64,000 nucleotides of DNA, from the NCBI GenBank assembly GCA_907163375.1, contig CAJQUW010004775.1, positions 701,235-765,234 of the forward strand, read 5' to 3'. Below are positions 45,913-55,835 of the stretch, piece by piece. How positions within the stretch are numbered: position 1 is the stretch's first letter; every line of letters starts with the position of its first letter. The position numbers and the translations under genes were made by a program. The stretch is from Prostheceraeus crozeri (Eukaryota; Platyhelminthes; Polycladida; Euryleptidae). Under the pieces are notes generated by a model that did no database searches, was not told where the DNA came from, and saw only the letters and a list, made by a program, of their open reading frames with translations.

Positions 45913-46409
45913 GCCTAGTTGAAAACTGAGTACACAGAATCAAATACACATCAATAAACACATGAGCAACATAAATATATGGGTAAATAAAGATAATAAG
46001 AGATATCTGCGCGATGTGTCACACCTAAACTCACAAAAGCGAGCTAAAAGTCATAAAGACGGAAATATTTTAAGGTAAAATAATGTACTATTCTAAAACT
46101 TGTGCAGTTAACAAAAAGTGCCAAATGAAGACAGAGTAAAAATAGTTCTTTTCACTTACATTCAAATTTCATCCATCGAAGCATCGAAAGTGGAAAAATC
46201 AAAATGGCTTCAATCGAAACTTTGTCACCAAACAGAAAGGCCTAAACCTTAGCAAAATTCAGAAAACGTCATTTTGAAAATAAGGTGTCAAGTGGAGGAA
46301 ACGAAAAGTAATAATTAAACGAGATAAATGAACTGCACATCGCGTGTAGAGAATTTCTGTTCTTAAAACCTGATCCCACACAAGTTTACTTCAGTATGAA
46401 GCCTTTGAC
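45913..46409. other. intergenic, nothing recognised
   Basis: AT-rich, no supported feature. Confidence 0.4.
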
Positions 46410-46923
46410 AGTGGAATTCCCTTGCGATGCCGTCAGCCAGCAAATAAAGAAAGTGCTATTCCAATTGTGCGACATTACTTGTCTCATGTTCGATTGGACC
46501 TTCTTTTCATTTCATTTTCCCTCTTCTCCACCTCCTTTGACTGGACGATCACTTTTCATGGAATGCGTCCAGGTATTTCGATCGAAGGCGTCAGCTTCCT
46601 TGAGGCCCAATTGCCGACAGTCTGCGGCCACTGTTTCTTCCGAAATCTTCCTTAGGCGGTCTCTTGGTGCCTATCTAGGTTCACCTATCTTCATTTTCCT
46701 CACTTTCTTCGCCCAATCGCTGCTATTTTAACCGATCCACATGGCCGCACCATCGCAATCTGCACATCCTCATGGCCTCATCGATCGGCCGGTTCAAGAA
46801 CGCGAGATGATCCTCGCTGGCTACTCTGCGAGAGATACTCCACACATCCACCTGATAATCCTTGTTTGCTGCCTCCATTTCTTTATTTTGCACAGTTTTC
46901 CCTATATTATCATTATGTTTCAA
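46410..46923 (-). mobile_element. LINE C-terminal relic
   Basis: Minus-strand frames in succession read DEAMRMCRLRWCGHVDRLK (46723-46923) and, in other frames, DWAKKVRKMKIGEPR, LGLKEADAFDRNTW. The R-L-R-W-x-G-H-V motif followed by a basic stretch and LGL-x-x-x-DA-x-DR-x-W is the usual C-terminal end of many animal LINE reverse transcriptases. It is old and broken. Confidence 0.65.
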
Positions 46924-48732
46924 CTTGATTAAAGCACATGATACCTACGCTAAATAAAGCAGAAAAATCGTTGGTATTTGTTACGTTATGGTTTGCACTT
47001 ATATTTGCAATATATTCCGCATATTTAAATCACAGCTAACAAAAGCACAAGTTCACGCTAGCTCCCGGACTATAACACTTACAGTTGTACTTGATCTGAT
47101 TGGTTACAAGTCGCTCCGCTGCAATGTTCCTTCGATGTTTGCAATCGTTGTTTGATGGTATCTCTAAAGAATTTATTGAGATACTTTACTCACAATTATT
47201 CAATTTTTTCTATGTTCCTTTCCTGAAATACAGTTGCTTCCTGTATTAACAAGCAAAACAACGCGCAACGGTCAGATATGTTGTTACTTTCATTTGTGTT
47301 CCCTTTCTACCCCAAGACTGAACATTAAATTGCTTTTCTCACCTTTCGAACGGATGAATTCTTCCGTCCGGATGGATGCAAAGTTTCCGTCATGTGAATA
47401 ATTAATATCCTGTTACGAATATTTCCACTATCGTGAGATTTGTCTTCTTATAACCAATTCATTCTAACCAATAACTCATTCATTACTATTTCATTTTGAC
47501 CAAAACCTGCAATCTGCGTCCCATTGGATTCACATTTGTTTTTCTTCCATCCTATCTCACAAGAAGAGGAACTAACTAGAAGTCAGCAGACGCGCATATT
47601 CGTAGTAGACATAAGGTGTTCATCGTTCTGTGAAAGTCTCACTTTCGGCCTCGTTCCGTGCAGAAACTTGTTCTGGCTGCCGGACTATTAAGTTTCTTGC
47701 TTAACATCTAATGTGATTAGTGTTACCTATTTGGTTAACGATATGGCACAGACCAAGTCCAAAAGGACATAAACACCCAATCTTCCCGACCAGAAGTTAC
47801 AAAGCTAAGCAGGTGCTTGGTCCAGATGCCTAGAAAGACAGCACACATGACGTGTGGATGAGAGCCCATGTCATAATCTCTACCGCTGGCAGTCATTACA
47901 TGCACAATGCACAACGAAAGAGGAGACTGCATATTGCCGCAGAATCGCATGGCTAAGCATCATTTCACCTTATTCTATTCTTTACGATCTTGTATAGCAT
48001 GAATGTGTCAGTTTGTCTCAAATATTTATGTCAACCACGTCTTTATTTCAACACAAAAGTAGTACGGTATATCACTACATGAAGGCTGACTATGCTACAA
48101 GTTCATTAAAGCAAGGGACTGCCGAGGGAGTGGCACCATATGAATTTGTGATAATAATGATAATTCTTTATTGATTAGTGCAAAAGCGGTGCATATTACG
48201 AGAACATCTCTTGATGTAGCACATTGATGTAGTTTGCAGCGGCGAATGAAAAGCACTTTTTATTAATTGCCATAATAATAGTCATCTGTCACATGATTGG
48301 ATTCGGAGATCCGTATTTTCATTGGACCACCACGCTTGTCAGTATGTATCATTCATGCCACACTACTTCATCCTGTGTGTAAAGTATGACCACATCGAAG
48401 AAAACTTCAGTTTACGAATCTGTCTTACCCAATTTCAGTTTGCGGCAATTCCATGAGCGATGAAAATTTCAAAAAAAACAACAGTGGGTCTATCTGCGTC
48501 TTTTGATTTTATCCAGAATGAACAATATTTTTATATTCTAATCAGACTACTTCCAAAAAATCATTCAGCTATCTTTTAGACATTTTAGGACATCTATTTG
48601 CGCACCATTCTTTGTGCGCAGGAATCTCAAAAAGTTTATCTGAAGATCATAGATTGACTTTTTGAATATTTTTCAAGCTTTTCTGGTGCTGCATATTAAG
48701 CAAATATATCATACAAAATAAGATGCCAATAA
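46924..48732. other. intergenic; contains duplicated block copy 2
   Basis: No gene recognised. The 190-bp block at 47498-47688 is a repeat of 20284-20472. A possible 5S-rRNA-like phrase near 47770-47830 was considered and not accepted. Confidence 0.4.
47498..47688. repeat. duplicated 190-bp block, copy 2
   Basis: Partner of 20284-20472 in the same orientation. It lies between ferroportin exon copies 3 and 2, 3.0 kb on the 5' side (minus strand) of copy 2 and 4.2 kb on the 3' side of copy 3. If the ferroportin copies are separate genes, this block falls where promoter or first-exon sequence of copy 2 could be, but I see no coding potential in it. Confidence 0.68.
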
Positions 48733-49120
48733 CAATAAAAATAATATTTTATTTGTCAACAACATAAATACAAATAAAGACAAGTGTCGATCAACAGTGA
48801 CAAATAATGAGCCCATGAGGGCAACAAAGTCAGCTAAGTCATAAGGAAAGCTCAAATGTGAAGATTAATTACCATACTTCATTTCTTCCGAAATACTGCT
48901 TGATAATCTTCTTAAAAGCACAGACATTGGGAGCCTGAACTTCGGCATCGGTGAGTTGGTTCCAATGGAATATGATGTCAGTCGTGAAAAAGATTCGGAG
49001 GTAGTCATGGTTGGCGCGAGGTGGGATAATCTTTTGAAAACAATGTCGGGCTTAAAAGGATTAAGGATTAAATGACATTCAACGGCATCTCGTTTTAAAA
49101 CTGCTTTTGCCAATTCATAT
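48733..49120 (-). mobile_element. LINE 3' end fragment of another family
   Basis: On the minus strand one frame reads IPPRANHDYLRIFFTTDIIF, then HWNQLTDAEVQAPNVCAFKK, ending YFGRNEVW and a stop near 48870. The R-x-N-x-x-x-FF ... WN-x-L ... V-x-AP-x-x-x-x-FK pattern is the C-terminus of many LINE reverse transcriptases. About 130 bp of 3' UTR follow and end in an ACAAATAAAATATTA tail near 48740. It is truncated at its 5' side. Confidence 0.7.
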
Positions 49121-49259
49121 CAAGTACGAACTTAAAGCTTTACTTCTTGCTTTAGCAGCATTAATAACGACGATAACAATGATATTTTGCGTTCTCTTAA
49201 AGTCTTGCCTCTATAATTCTGTATTCACATTGGTTTCTACATCAATTGTTACATAATAT

Positions 49260-49860
49260 CTAGGAGGAAACTTTCACGCACGAAAGTTCGAGTGTGATGA
49301 TTAGAGTAAAACGATGACTGTATCGAATTACAGCACACTGGACTTCGAAAAATAACCGAACCATGAAAATATCAAGAAAAACATGAATGCCATTTCCGAT
49401 GACTTTTCGCGACTTCTCCAGTCGCCAAACGGTGTGGTTGTGGCGATTCACACGGCGCACCATCGAGAAATAAGACTCATCAGTCCACAAAATCGACTAG
49501 ATAGTCGTAGGATCCGGTGAACACTGGTTTCAGGAACTTCAGGTTTCTCGATCGATTCTCCGAGAAATCGATCGACAGCTGTCACCTCCAATTGTGGATT
49601 TGCTACGTTTCCAAGTCCTCCCTGAGACCATCTCTCTTTCATCTTCAAAAATTCATCTTAATAGTGCGCCGTCTAAACATGGGCTGTTGCTGCTACTGAT
49701 CCAGTCTCTGGACCGCTGAAACACATGGGATGGTGGAAGCGTTGAAAGGATCCCGATGAGCTATCCTGCAGGTGCACAGTGCTGTTGAAGACGACTTGCC
49801 GTTGATGAAGTACAGCTCAGCAAATTCAATGCGTGTGTGAAGATCCATGCTTAGTGAAGA
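49260..49860 (-). pseudogene. mariner (DD41D-like) transposase relic
   Basis: A decayed minus-strand transposase. The N-terminus is readable near 49735-49850 (MDLHTRIEFAELYF), similar to the start of the DD41D protein at 14281. The middle pieces are 49448-49648 and 49260-49490, the latter with WTDESYFSMV, which carries the first catalytic Asp, then NRHNHTVW. The later part is not recognisable. Many frame changes make this a much older copy than the one at 13227-14281. No inverted repeats were seen. Confidence 0.7.
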
Positions 49861-50239
49861 TTCAGAATCTGCAAGATCTCCATGTGACTAGTCGTGTGAA
49901 TAGAATTCACTCACATAAGACGAGAATTGGTGCTAACCAACCATGCTCAGTAAATGAGCTGTTTGATGCCATCACGGAGAATACTATATAGTTTTTGATA
50001 TGATTTGATTCAACGAGCAGAAATATAAATCCGAAGACGAGATCCAAAAATTGTCTAATATCAATGATATCAGAGCGCTATATTATTATATCCGTAACCA
50101 ATAAAAAATGAAATGCATCAATGAGAAAAGATTGAGCACAGCTTAAGAATCTTTGGACTCATTCAATACAGAAATTCGCACTACATCACCCTCGAAAAGA
50201 AGATTGCGGCAATCACTTTTGATATTGAAAATATAGGTT
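49861..50239. other. intergenic, nothing recognised
   Basis: AT-rich sequence, no feature supported. Confidence 0.4.
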
Positions 50240-50960
50240 ATCTCTCCCTCTAATTTAATGCCAACATATCAAAAAACTCCTTTTTTAAATCAGCGGACGT
50301 TTCCGGTCCAGACCCTTTTTCAATGCAAATGACAGAAATTACAGATGAGATGAAGAACATATTTATACAAAATGAAAGCAACTCCATGCGGCGCAACTTA
50401 AAATACGTCAGCCAATCAGCGGCAATTCGTGATGTCGATTCATGCACAGAGACCGAGCTTGAAGCAACTTCACTTCCAACAACGCACATTCAAGACGTAT
50501 ATTCAGAGCACGCTTCAAAATATCAACCGTAAAATCATCAACACTCGCACAACTACAATCGCTAAGGACATGAGCATTCAAAGCACTCTTGTCATCACTC
50601 TTATTTACACTGCGACAATATTCTTGGCATCTAATTCTAAAGCTTTTCGATGATTTAACAATGTAACTACTGCCGCTTAATTTCACATCTAAATTCATGA
50701 ATAATATTCTTAACGTTAAAACTATGCTTATCCGGCAAAATATTGCAGTAACGACAGCTATCAGGCTTATTCATTTTTTTGGTTAGTAAAACAATCCTTC
50801 AACTTCTTTTATTGTTTCTACTAAACAAGCGAATATTCACATTATATTTGTTGATCAACGAGTTAGCTTTTCTATTCATTTTATCACTGAAGTATGGTAG
50901 GAATATTTTACGTGATACTTTTTAACTAGATATGCCTTTCCACGCTTGCGTGGATGATTA
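50240..50960 (-). mobile_element. Penelope-like retroelement, 3' fragment with GIY-YIG region
   Basis: A worn fragment of a Penelope-like retroelement. On the minus strand the end of the reverse-transcriptase region (near 50780-50900) is followed by a C-x-x-C pair and a sequence with the layout of the GIY-YIG endonuclease of these elements: SFRIRCQEYCRSVN, then DDKSALNAHVLSDC, then VDDFTVDILKRALN. It is incomplete and clearly not functional. I give no closer family. Confidence 0.65.
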
Positions 50961-51869
50961 AAACGAAGATTGACAACAATATGAGAACTGAGACAGCCAG
51001 AACTTGACAACTTAGTAAGACGCCATTTAACAGAAGTCAAAATGCCAATAGCCGGAACGCGACCTACCTAGCGATTTTGCTGATAAATGCGTTGAACTTT
51101 TTCTTGACTGTTCACGTCATATTAAGTTTAGTTGTATTTTGCGCGGCCTTTGTTTATGGGAACATCCTCCATCCGATGTGAACGGTCTACATACCGTTAT
51201 CACTATCTGAATGTTGCCATAAGTGAACACGCACACGAACCTGACTTTTTCTTGATTGAATCAGTCGTCAATCAGACGACCGGAAAGAGGATGTTGGCGA
51301 TTATTCGTAATATCGTGTCATGCCTACATCGATCATGTAAAAGCCAACAATTGTTAATATCGTTCACTATCAGCTAATTTATTTTGCAAAATCTAATTCT
51401 GCATTTCAAAATATTTTCAGCTTTGTCATACTGTATTTATAACAGCAACTTTTAAATATAATTTCGCTTTTGACTTTTCTAATTTCTAAAAACGTAACAT
51501 GAGATGTTCTAATAACTAACATCTAGCAAAAGTAGTTCAAGCAAATACGCTGCACTGGTGCAAGGAACTTATAATGAGGCACAAAAATAGAATTGTATTC
51601 TTATGTGCCCTCTCTTTCATTTATCAATCAGTGACTTGCTTCTATTGAAGACGGCAACAATAAAGCATCTTTCTCTAAAAAAACATTAATTAAAATTCTG
51701 CATAAAAAAACAAAGAGGCATAGAAAATATTCAAAAGGAAATACAATGGATATCGACAATGTAAATTGAAAACTTTTCTTTGTTTCTTTTCTATGTAAAA
51801 AAGCTGTTATTGCTTTGTCGTCGATGTTCTGAAACTTTGGCGTTGTAAAAGAAAGTTGTTGTTGTTGTA
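50961..51869. other. intergenic; 3' flank of ferroportin copy 3
   Basis: No recognised gene. The stretch next to 51869 should contain the 3' UTR of ferroportin copy 3 (minus strand). Confidence 0.45.
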
Positions 51870-52703
51870 TCACTTATTATTTTCCCCTCTGGAACTGACA
51901 TCGCCATAATCGGTTGTAACTGCTCCATATTCCCGACTTTTCCCACTTTTTGATAACTTCAAAGCCTCTTCGCCCTTGTCCTCTATCTCCGAATATTTGT
52001 ATTCTTTGAATTTATTCCTGAATGCATAAATGAAGAACACAATACAGCCAAGAATCATGAAGCCGAACGACAATATAACAAGATATCCAAAATATACTGG
52101 GTCCGGGATGATTATCACCAGGAGGAACTTGACTAAGTTCATGAACATACTGACGGCGTACTGCACGCCATTCACCTTTCCCCTCTCCTTTTCAGAGACC
52201 GTTTCCAAGATCAGTTGAGTAACGGTCAAATCAATGAGCCATAGTCCAATTCTGGATAAAACAATGCCTGACATCAGTAGGACTAGGGATATATTTACTG
52301 TCATCGTGCTGTCAGGCTCTGTTGTCGGCGATATGTCTGATGAGTTTATGACTGACTGATTAATGACAATAACTGTGCTGTTCTCTGATGGGAACTTCAA
52401 AAATGAAGTTCCAGGAGCAAAAACAGACCAAACACAGAGTTGAAGGAAAATGAGATCGATTATGAAAGACAATATTCCAGTGACCATAAGACCGAGCTTT
52501 TTCCGCATTGGAAGAAAAAGAACAGTGCCGACAAGCCCGGTGACAGCAGACGCAGCCATTATCCAACTGAGCATGGATGGATCAAGACCCTGAGAATATG
52601 CGTAACCCACTGTGATGTTGTCAAAGCCAAGGACAGTCATAAAACACAAAGCAAGACTCAAGCCTGCCAAGGCTACCGGGTGTCGCGAGTACGATTTCCA
52701 TCC
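51870..52703 (-). CDS. ferroportin terminal exon, copy 3
   Basis: 277-residue C-terminal half of a ferroportin, phase 0 after a strong acceptor (pyrimidine tract plus ACAG, 52704-52707). It starts G-W-K-S-Y-S-R-H-P. Landmarks: FMTVLGFDNITVGYAYSQG, LPMRKKLG, WSVFAPG, a shorter glycosylated outer loop, SRIGLWLIDLTVTQ, EKERGKVNGVQ, NLVKFLLVIIIPDPVYFG, and a Lys/Glu-rich tail that is different from copies 1 and 2. It is the most diverged of the three. Asn and Lys again stand at the human Cys326 and His507 positions. Upstream exons were not recognised in 52.7-64 kb. They may lie beyond the window. Confidence 0.88.
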   Translation of the reverse strand, partial: GWKSYSRHPVALAGLSLALCFMTVLGFDNITVGYAYSQGLDPSMLSWIMAASAVTGLVGTVLFLPMRKKLGLMVTGILSFIIDLIFLQLCVWSVFAPGTSFLKFPSENSTVIVINQSVINSSDISPTTEPDSTMTVNISLVLLMSGIVLSRIGLWLIDLTVTQLILETVSEKERGKVNGVQYAVSMFMNLVKFLLVIIIPDPVYFGYLVILSFGFMILGCIVFFIYAFRNKFKEYKYSEIEDKGEEALKLSKSGKSREYGAVTTDYGDVSSRGENNK

Positions 52704-53402
52704 CTGTAAAAGAAACAAAAATCATTACTGCATTTTCCCACATATTTTTGATGCAATAATACAGGAATTCGAAGCTACAACGAAAACAACAATACACAAC
52801 AGAAAGCAAAGCTATGAAACATGCATTTACCAGCTAGGAATCGTTTTTATTGAGAGACAATTATTTCCAATGATCGTCAGTCCTCTCCCTCTGCCCATCT
52901 CTCATGTCCAGCTCAGTAATCTTCAGCCATCCCTATCAACCTGCGGACGCTATCCACAGCCCGTGTTGCAAGTGAACTCCTGCCAGGTGCATGTGATTAA
53001 TGACACGATTATTGCATTGAATGTGTAAGTGTACAATTTGATTTTAATAATTATGCGCATGTTTACATCCCAACTTCATAAGAACGTTCAAGGTGTTCAC
53101 ATATTTCTTAAGCAGATGACTTTTTGGAGTCTTTTTGAAGTAGATGGAATAAGAGAGTGAGCGAATCTCAGCTAGTAGTTCATTCCAGGAAGTTGCAGCA
53201 TCAACCAACAACCAACAACCATCAACCAAGCTCCAGTAATTATCCCTAATCATTTTGTTACAGAGTAAAGGTCGCTCTTCAGCTGCTAAAGAGAATCAAT
53301 TTTCACCGGAACTAACATTTGATGTTCATCTAAATTAAAGCAGAATATTGAATCACTTTTGTGAACTACAATGAGCAATGCGCTATGGTTTAGATTATGT
53401 GC
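52704..53402. other. intron side of ferroportin copy 3
   Basis: Non-coding sequence 5' of the acceptor. I looked here for N-terminal ferroportin motifs and found none. Confidence 0.4.
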
Positions 53403-54514
53403 GAGGTTGCTATGGGGCTTGGGTTGGGTCACCCCAAGTCAAGCGGTTTGGCTTCTGCCTGGGTTTGCCCCAAGCAAGAATTTTTATGACCCAAAGCTTA
53501 CCATAAACACAACTCTGTTATAGAATTGCATCACATGTCCCCTAGAGGGCTTGGCAACATGATTCAAAATTTTCGCTACCATAGGCCCCTACCATTATTA
53601 TAGGCATACACCGTGCATGAATTATACTATATAGGCCTACGCCTTAGACATTATCTGCGATAAAGCCGAAGCTTGTACCATTACAGTGTATATGAACTTG
53701 ATGATCATCTGCCAGATAGCTGTTATTCCCTCTTTTCTAAGAATCTGTGACTGGCTCTTCTCGAGAAAATCACAGTCCACAACTTAGCGTTGTGACTGGG
53801 TGACAGTAGCAATACAGTAGTAGGTTAGATACTCAATGGAAAATGTGAAATAGTGTCGAAAAAAAGCACGAGACCGAGAGAGAAAACATAAGACTTAAGC
53901 TGAATTCACGATGGCGTGTGTTCGACTATCATGTGTTACATTTGCCTCGAGTGTTTTACACGCTCGTGCACACGGTTAGGTTAAGGTAGAAACACTGACG
54001 TCAAATGTGTCTCTCTTTTCCATCGTGTGTGTTGAAATTTGCTCAATACACGCGAGATAAATTTAATTATCTTTCTCTGAACACACGCACACAATTTTCA
54101 AGGCAAAACATGAAGAATGAAAAGAGTTACGAAACGTAAGGAGGCTTGGAAAGCAATCGCAATGATACTGGGGAGGTCAGCGGAGGACGTTCATCATCGT
54201 TTCGAATATCTGCGGAGAGAGTTGGGACGAATTAGAAAAGCTGCCGCGAGAAGAAGTGGTCAAGCCGCCCAGAAGAAGTTGAAAGATGAAAATTCAGTAT
54301 GGTGAAGTATGTTTTGGTTGAGCCCATTCATTTCAGTCAGAGGCAAACAGCCAATATGGGCAAAAATTAAGATAACGAATGTGCTGAATTCACTGAATTT
54401 TTTGCCGTTCGCATATGCTGGCCTGACCCACCAAACGTCAATGTCGTCGCCGTTTGCTGCTTGGGTTTGACATCCAAGGCTTGGGTCCAAAACCCAAGCA
54501 GCAACCTTGACCGT
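53403..54514 (+). mobile_element. PIF/Harbinger-like non-autonomous element (tentative)
   Basis: The two ends share an imperfect inverted repeat: AGGTTGCTATGGGGCTTGGG at the left and, in reverse complement, AAGGTTGCTGCTTGGGTTTT at the right. GGGTT-GG-CCCAAG words follow on both sides. Inside, on the plus strand, is a small Myb/MADF-like protein remnant, which is the usual second protein of PIF/Harbinger elements. No 3-bp target duplication is clear and no transposase is left. Confidence 0.55.
54117..54305 (+). pseudogene. MADF/Myb-like DNA-binding protein fragment
   Basis: A 62-residue frame with KRKEAWKAIAMILGRSAEDV, then HRFEYLRRELGRIRKAA. The spacing W-x-x-IA-x-x-x-GRS-x-x-x-V-x-x-R-x-x-x-LR-x-x-x-x-R is that of MADF/Myb-like domains carried by Harbinger elements. 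It ends SGQAAQKKLKDENSVW before TGA. The start and the preceding helix may lie on an upstream exon that I cannot define. Confidence 0.55.
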
Positions 54515-55617
54515 AGCAGCTATGATTGCATTTGTTGAATATACGCATGTTTGATAGTCTCCAAGTAAAATAATATGCCAATGAAATTCTCAAACTCAAT
54601 TTGATTGTCTAAGTTTTCGGCCATCAGAGACGGAATCAACCGATTTTCGACAAACACGTACTCCCTATCCGAATTCGACCAATCATGCAGTAAATTGTTT
54701 TATTCTTGAAAATGGAAAATTCTTAAAATTAATTTACGATATAATACTTCATACTAAAAAAAGAGAAAGTGGAAGACAATCGCTCAAAACTCGTGAGGTC
54801 ACTCAAACTCGTTATAAACAGCTGAAATAACCTCTACACATAACAGAAAAGCTTCACAGAAGATATCCGTAATTATCTGTTAAAAATGTTGACAATTTAA
54901 TGATTCATGACGTAGCAATTAAATCCGTTAATGCCAGACAAACAGCGTCTGTTTCTAAGGATTTTTCAAATCAGACTGTAAAAAACAGTGAATCTAATTT
55001 AAGTTGCTAATTTCAAAGGATATTTACTATTTGTATTTCAAACTGTTAGTAAATTAGACTTTACTGACCAACTTAATGAGAAAAGCATCACAGAGTCGAT
55101 GTCTCTGTTTTAAGTTTTGCTTCGTAGCCGAATGGAAAGGCGACAGAAGACAGGTGTGTTTGTTGAAGTATATGTAATAGATGTAATAATAATAGATAAT
55201 ACGTATCTTGAAGTGAAAAGTAATAGGAGATATTGAAGCAGGGACTATCAAGATATATTAGTACCCCTTGACTGAAATTACCAGGAGATGCAATGAGTCG
55301 ATGTGACCAAAAAGCATCAGCATTTTTTTCGATTAATTTGTAACTGAATAACTTATTTGAAATATCACGATTTTTTACCAATCCCAAGCCCGACATGAGC
55401 ACCCGAAATTATTTTTCAACTTGACCGGGTCCAGTGTTTCGGGATCCGACTGCACACCTCCAATGCACATTACTTCTGAGATTCGTTCTTCGTTGCTCAT
55501 GATGCTGATTTCTATTTCTTTAAGATAATCTGTTGCTGATCCATTTGTCAACGACACAATTTATGCGTGAAATCGCGTCTTCTTGGCCACTACCCGTACG
55601 GAAAAAATTGGGAAAAA
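54515..55617. other. intergenic, one weak minus-strand exon candidate
   Basis: No recognised gene. A minus-strand frame at 55375-55557 is followed directly by GGTAAAA, which could be a splice donor, but the peptide matches nothing I know and its frame does not join the ferroportin copy 3 acceptor. Confidence 0.35.
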
Positions 55618-55835
55618 TCATAGTATGATCATACTATGAACTCAAATATATTTCATACGTATGCAAGTTTCATAACCTAACATACGTATGTTAATATGTA
55701 TGAAATGTGTTTATTATCATACGTATGAAATTTATTAGTATGATCATATATATGAAATTTAATTGAAAACATACGTATGAAATATCATATATATGATCAT
55801 ACATATGAACATATGTATGAGGTTTGAGAAATTTT
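55618..55835. repeat. cluster of CATAnnTATG palindromes
   Basis: The 10-base palindrome CATACGTATG occurs four times (55654, 55681, 55718, 55770). Relatives CATATATATG (twice), CATACATATG and CATATGTATG bring the total to eight in about 170 bp. ATGATCAT palindromes alternate with them (55625, 55741, 55793). The region can fold in many ways. It may be a MITE made of subterminal repeats or a dense binding-site array. No ORF. Confidence 0.75.

Noticed and set aside
47735-47950. Possible 5S rRNA-like sequence (aaagctaagcagg with upstream cacccaatctt)
   Set aside because: The 12-base A-box-like match is good, but the flanking stems and the rest of the 5S sequence do not line up well. It could be a chance match or an old 5S-derived SINE. 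Not enough for an RNA gene.
55375-55557. Minus-strand frame followed by a splice-donor-like GGTAAAA, considered as the ferroportin copy 3 upstream exon
   Set aside because: Its phase would not join the acceptor at 52703 in the correct frame, and the peptide has no ferroportin motif.
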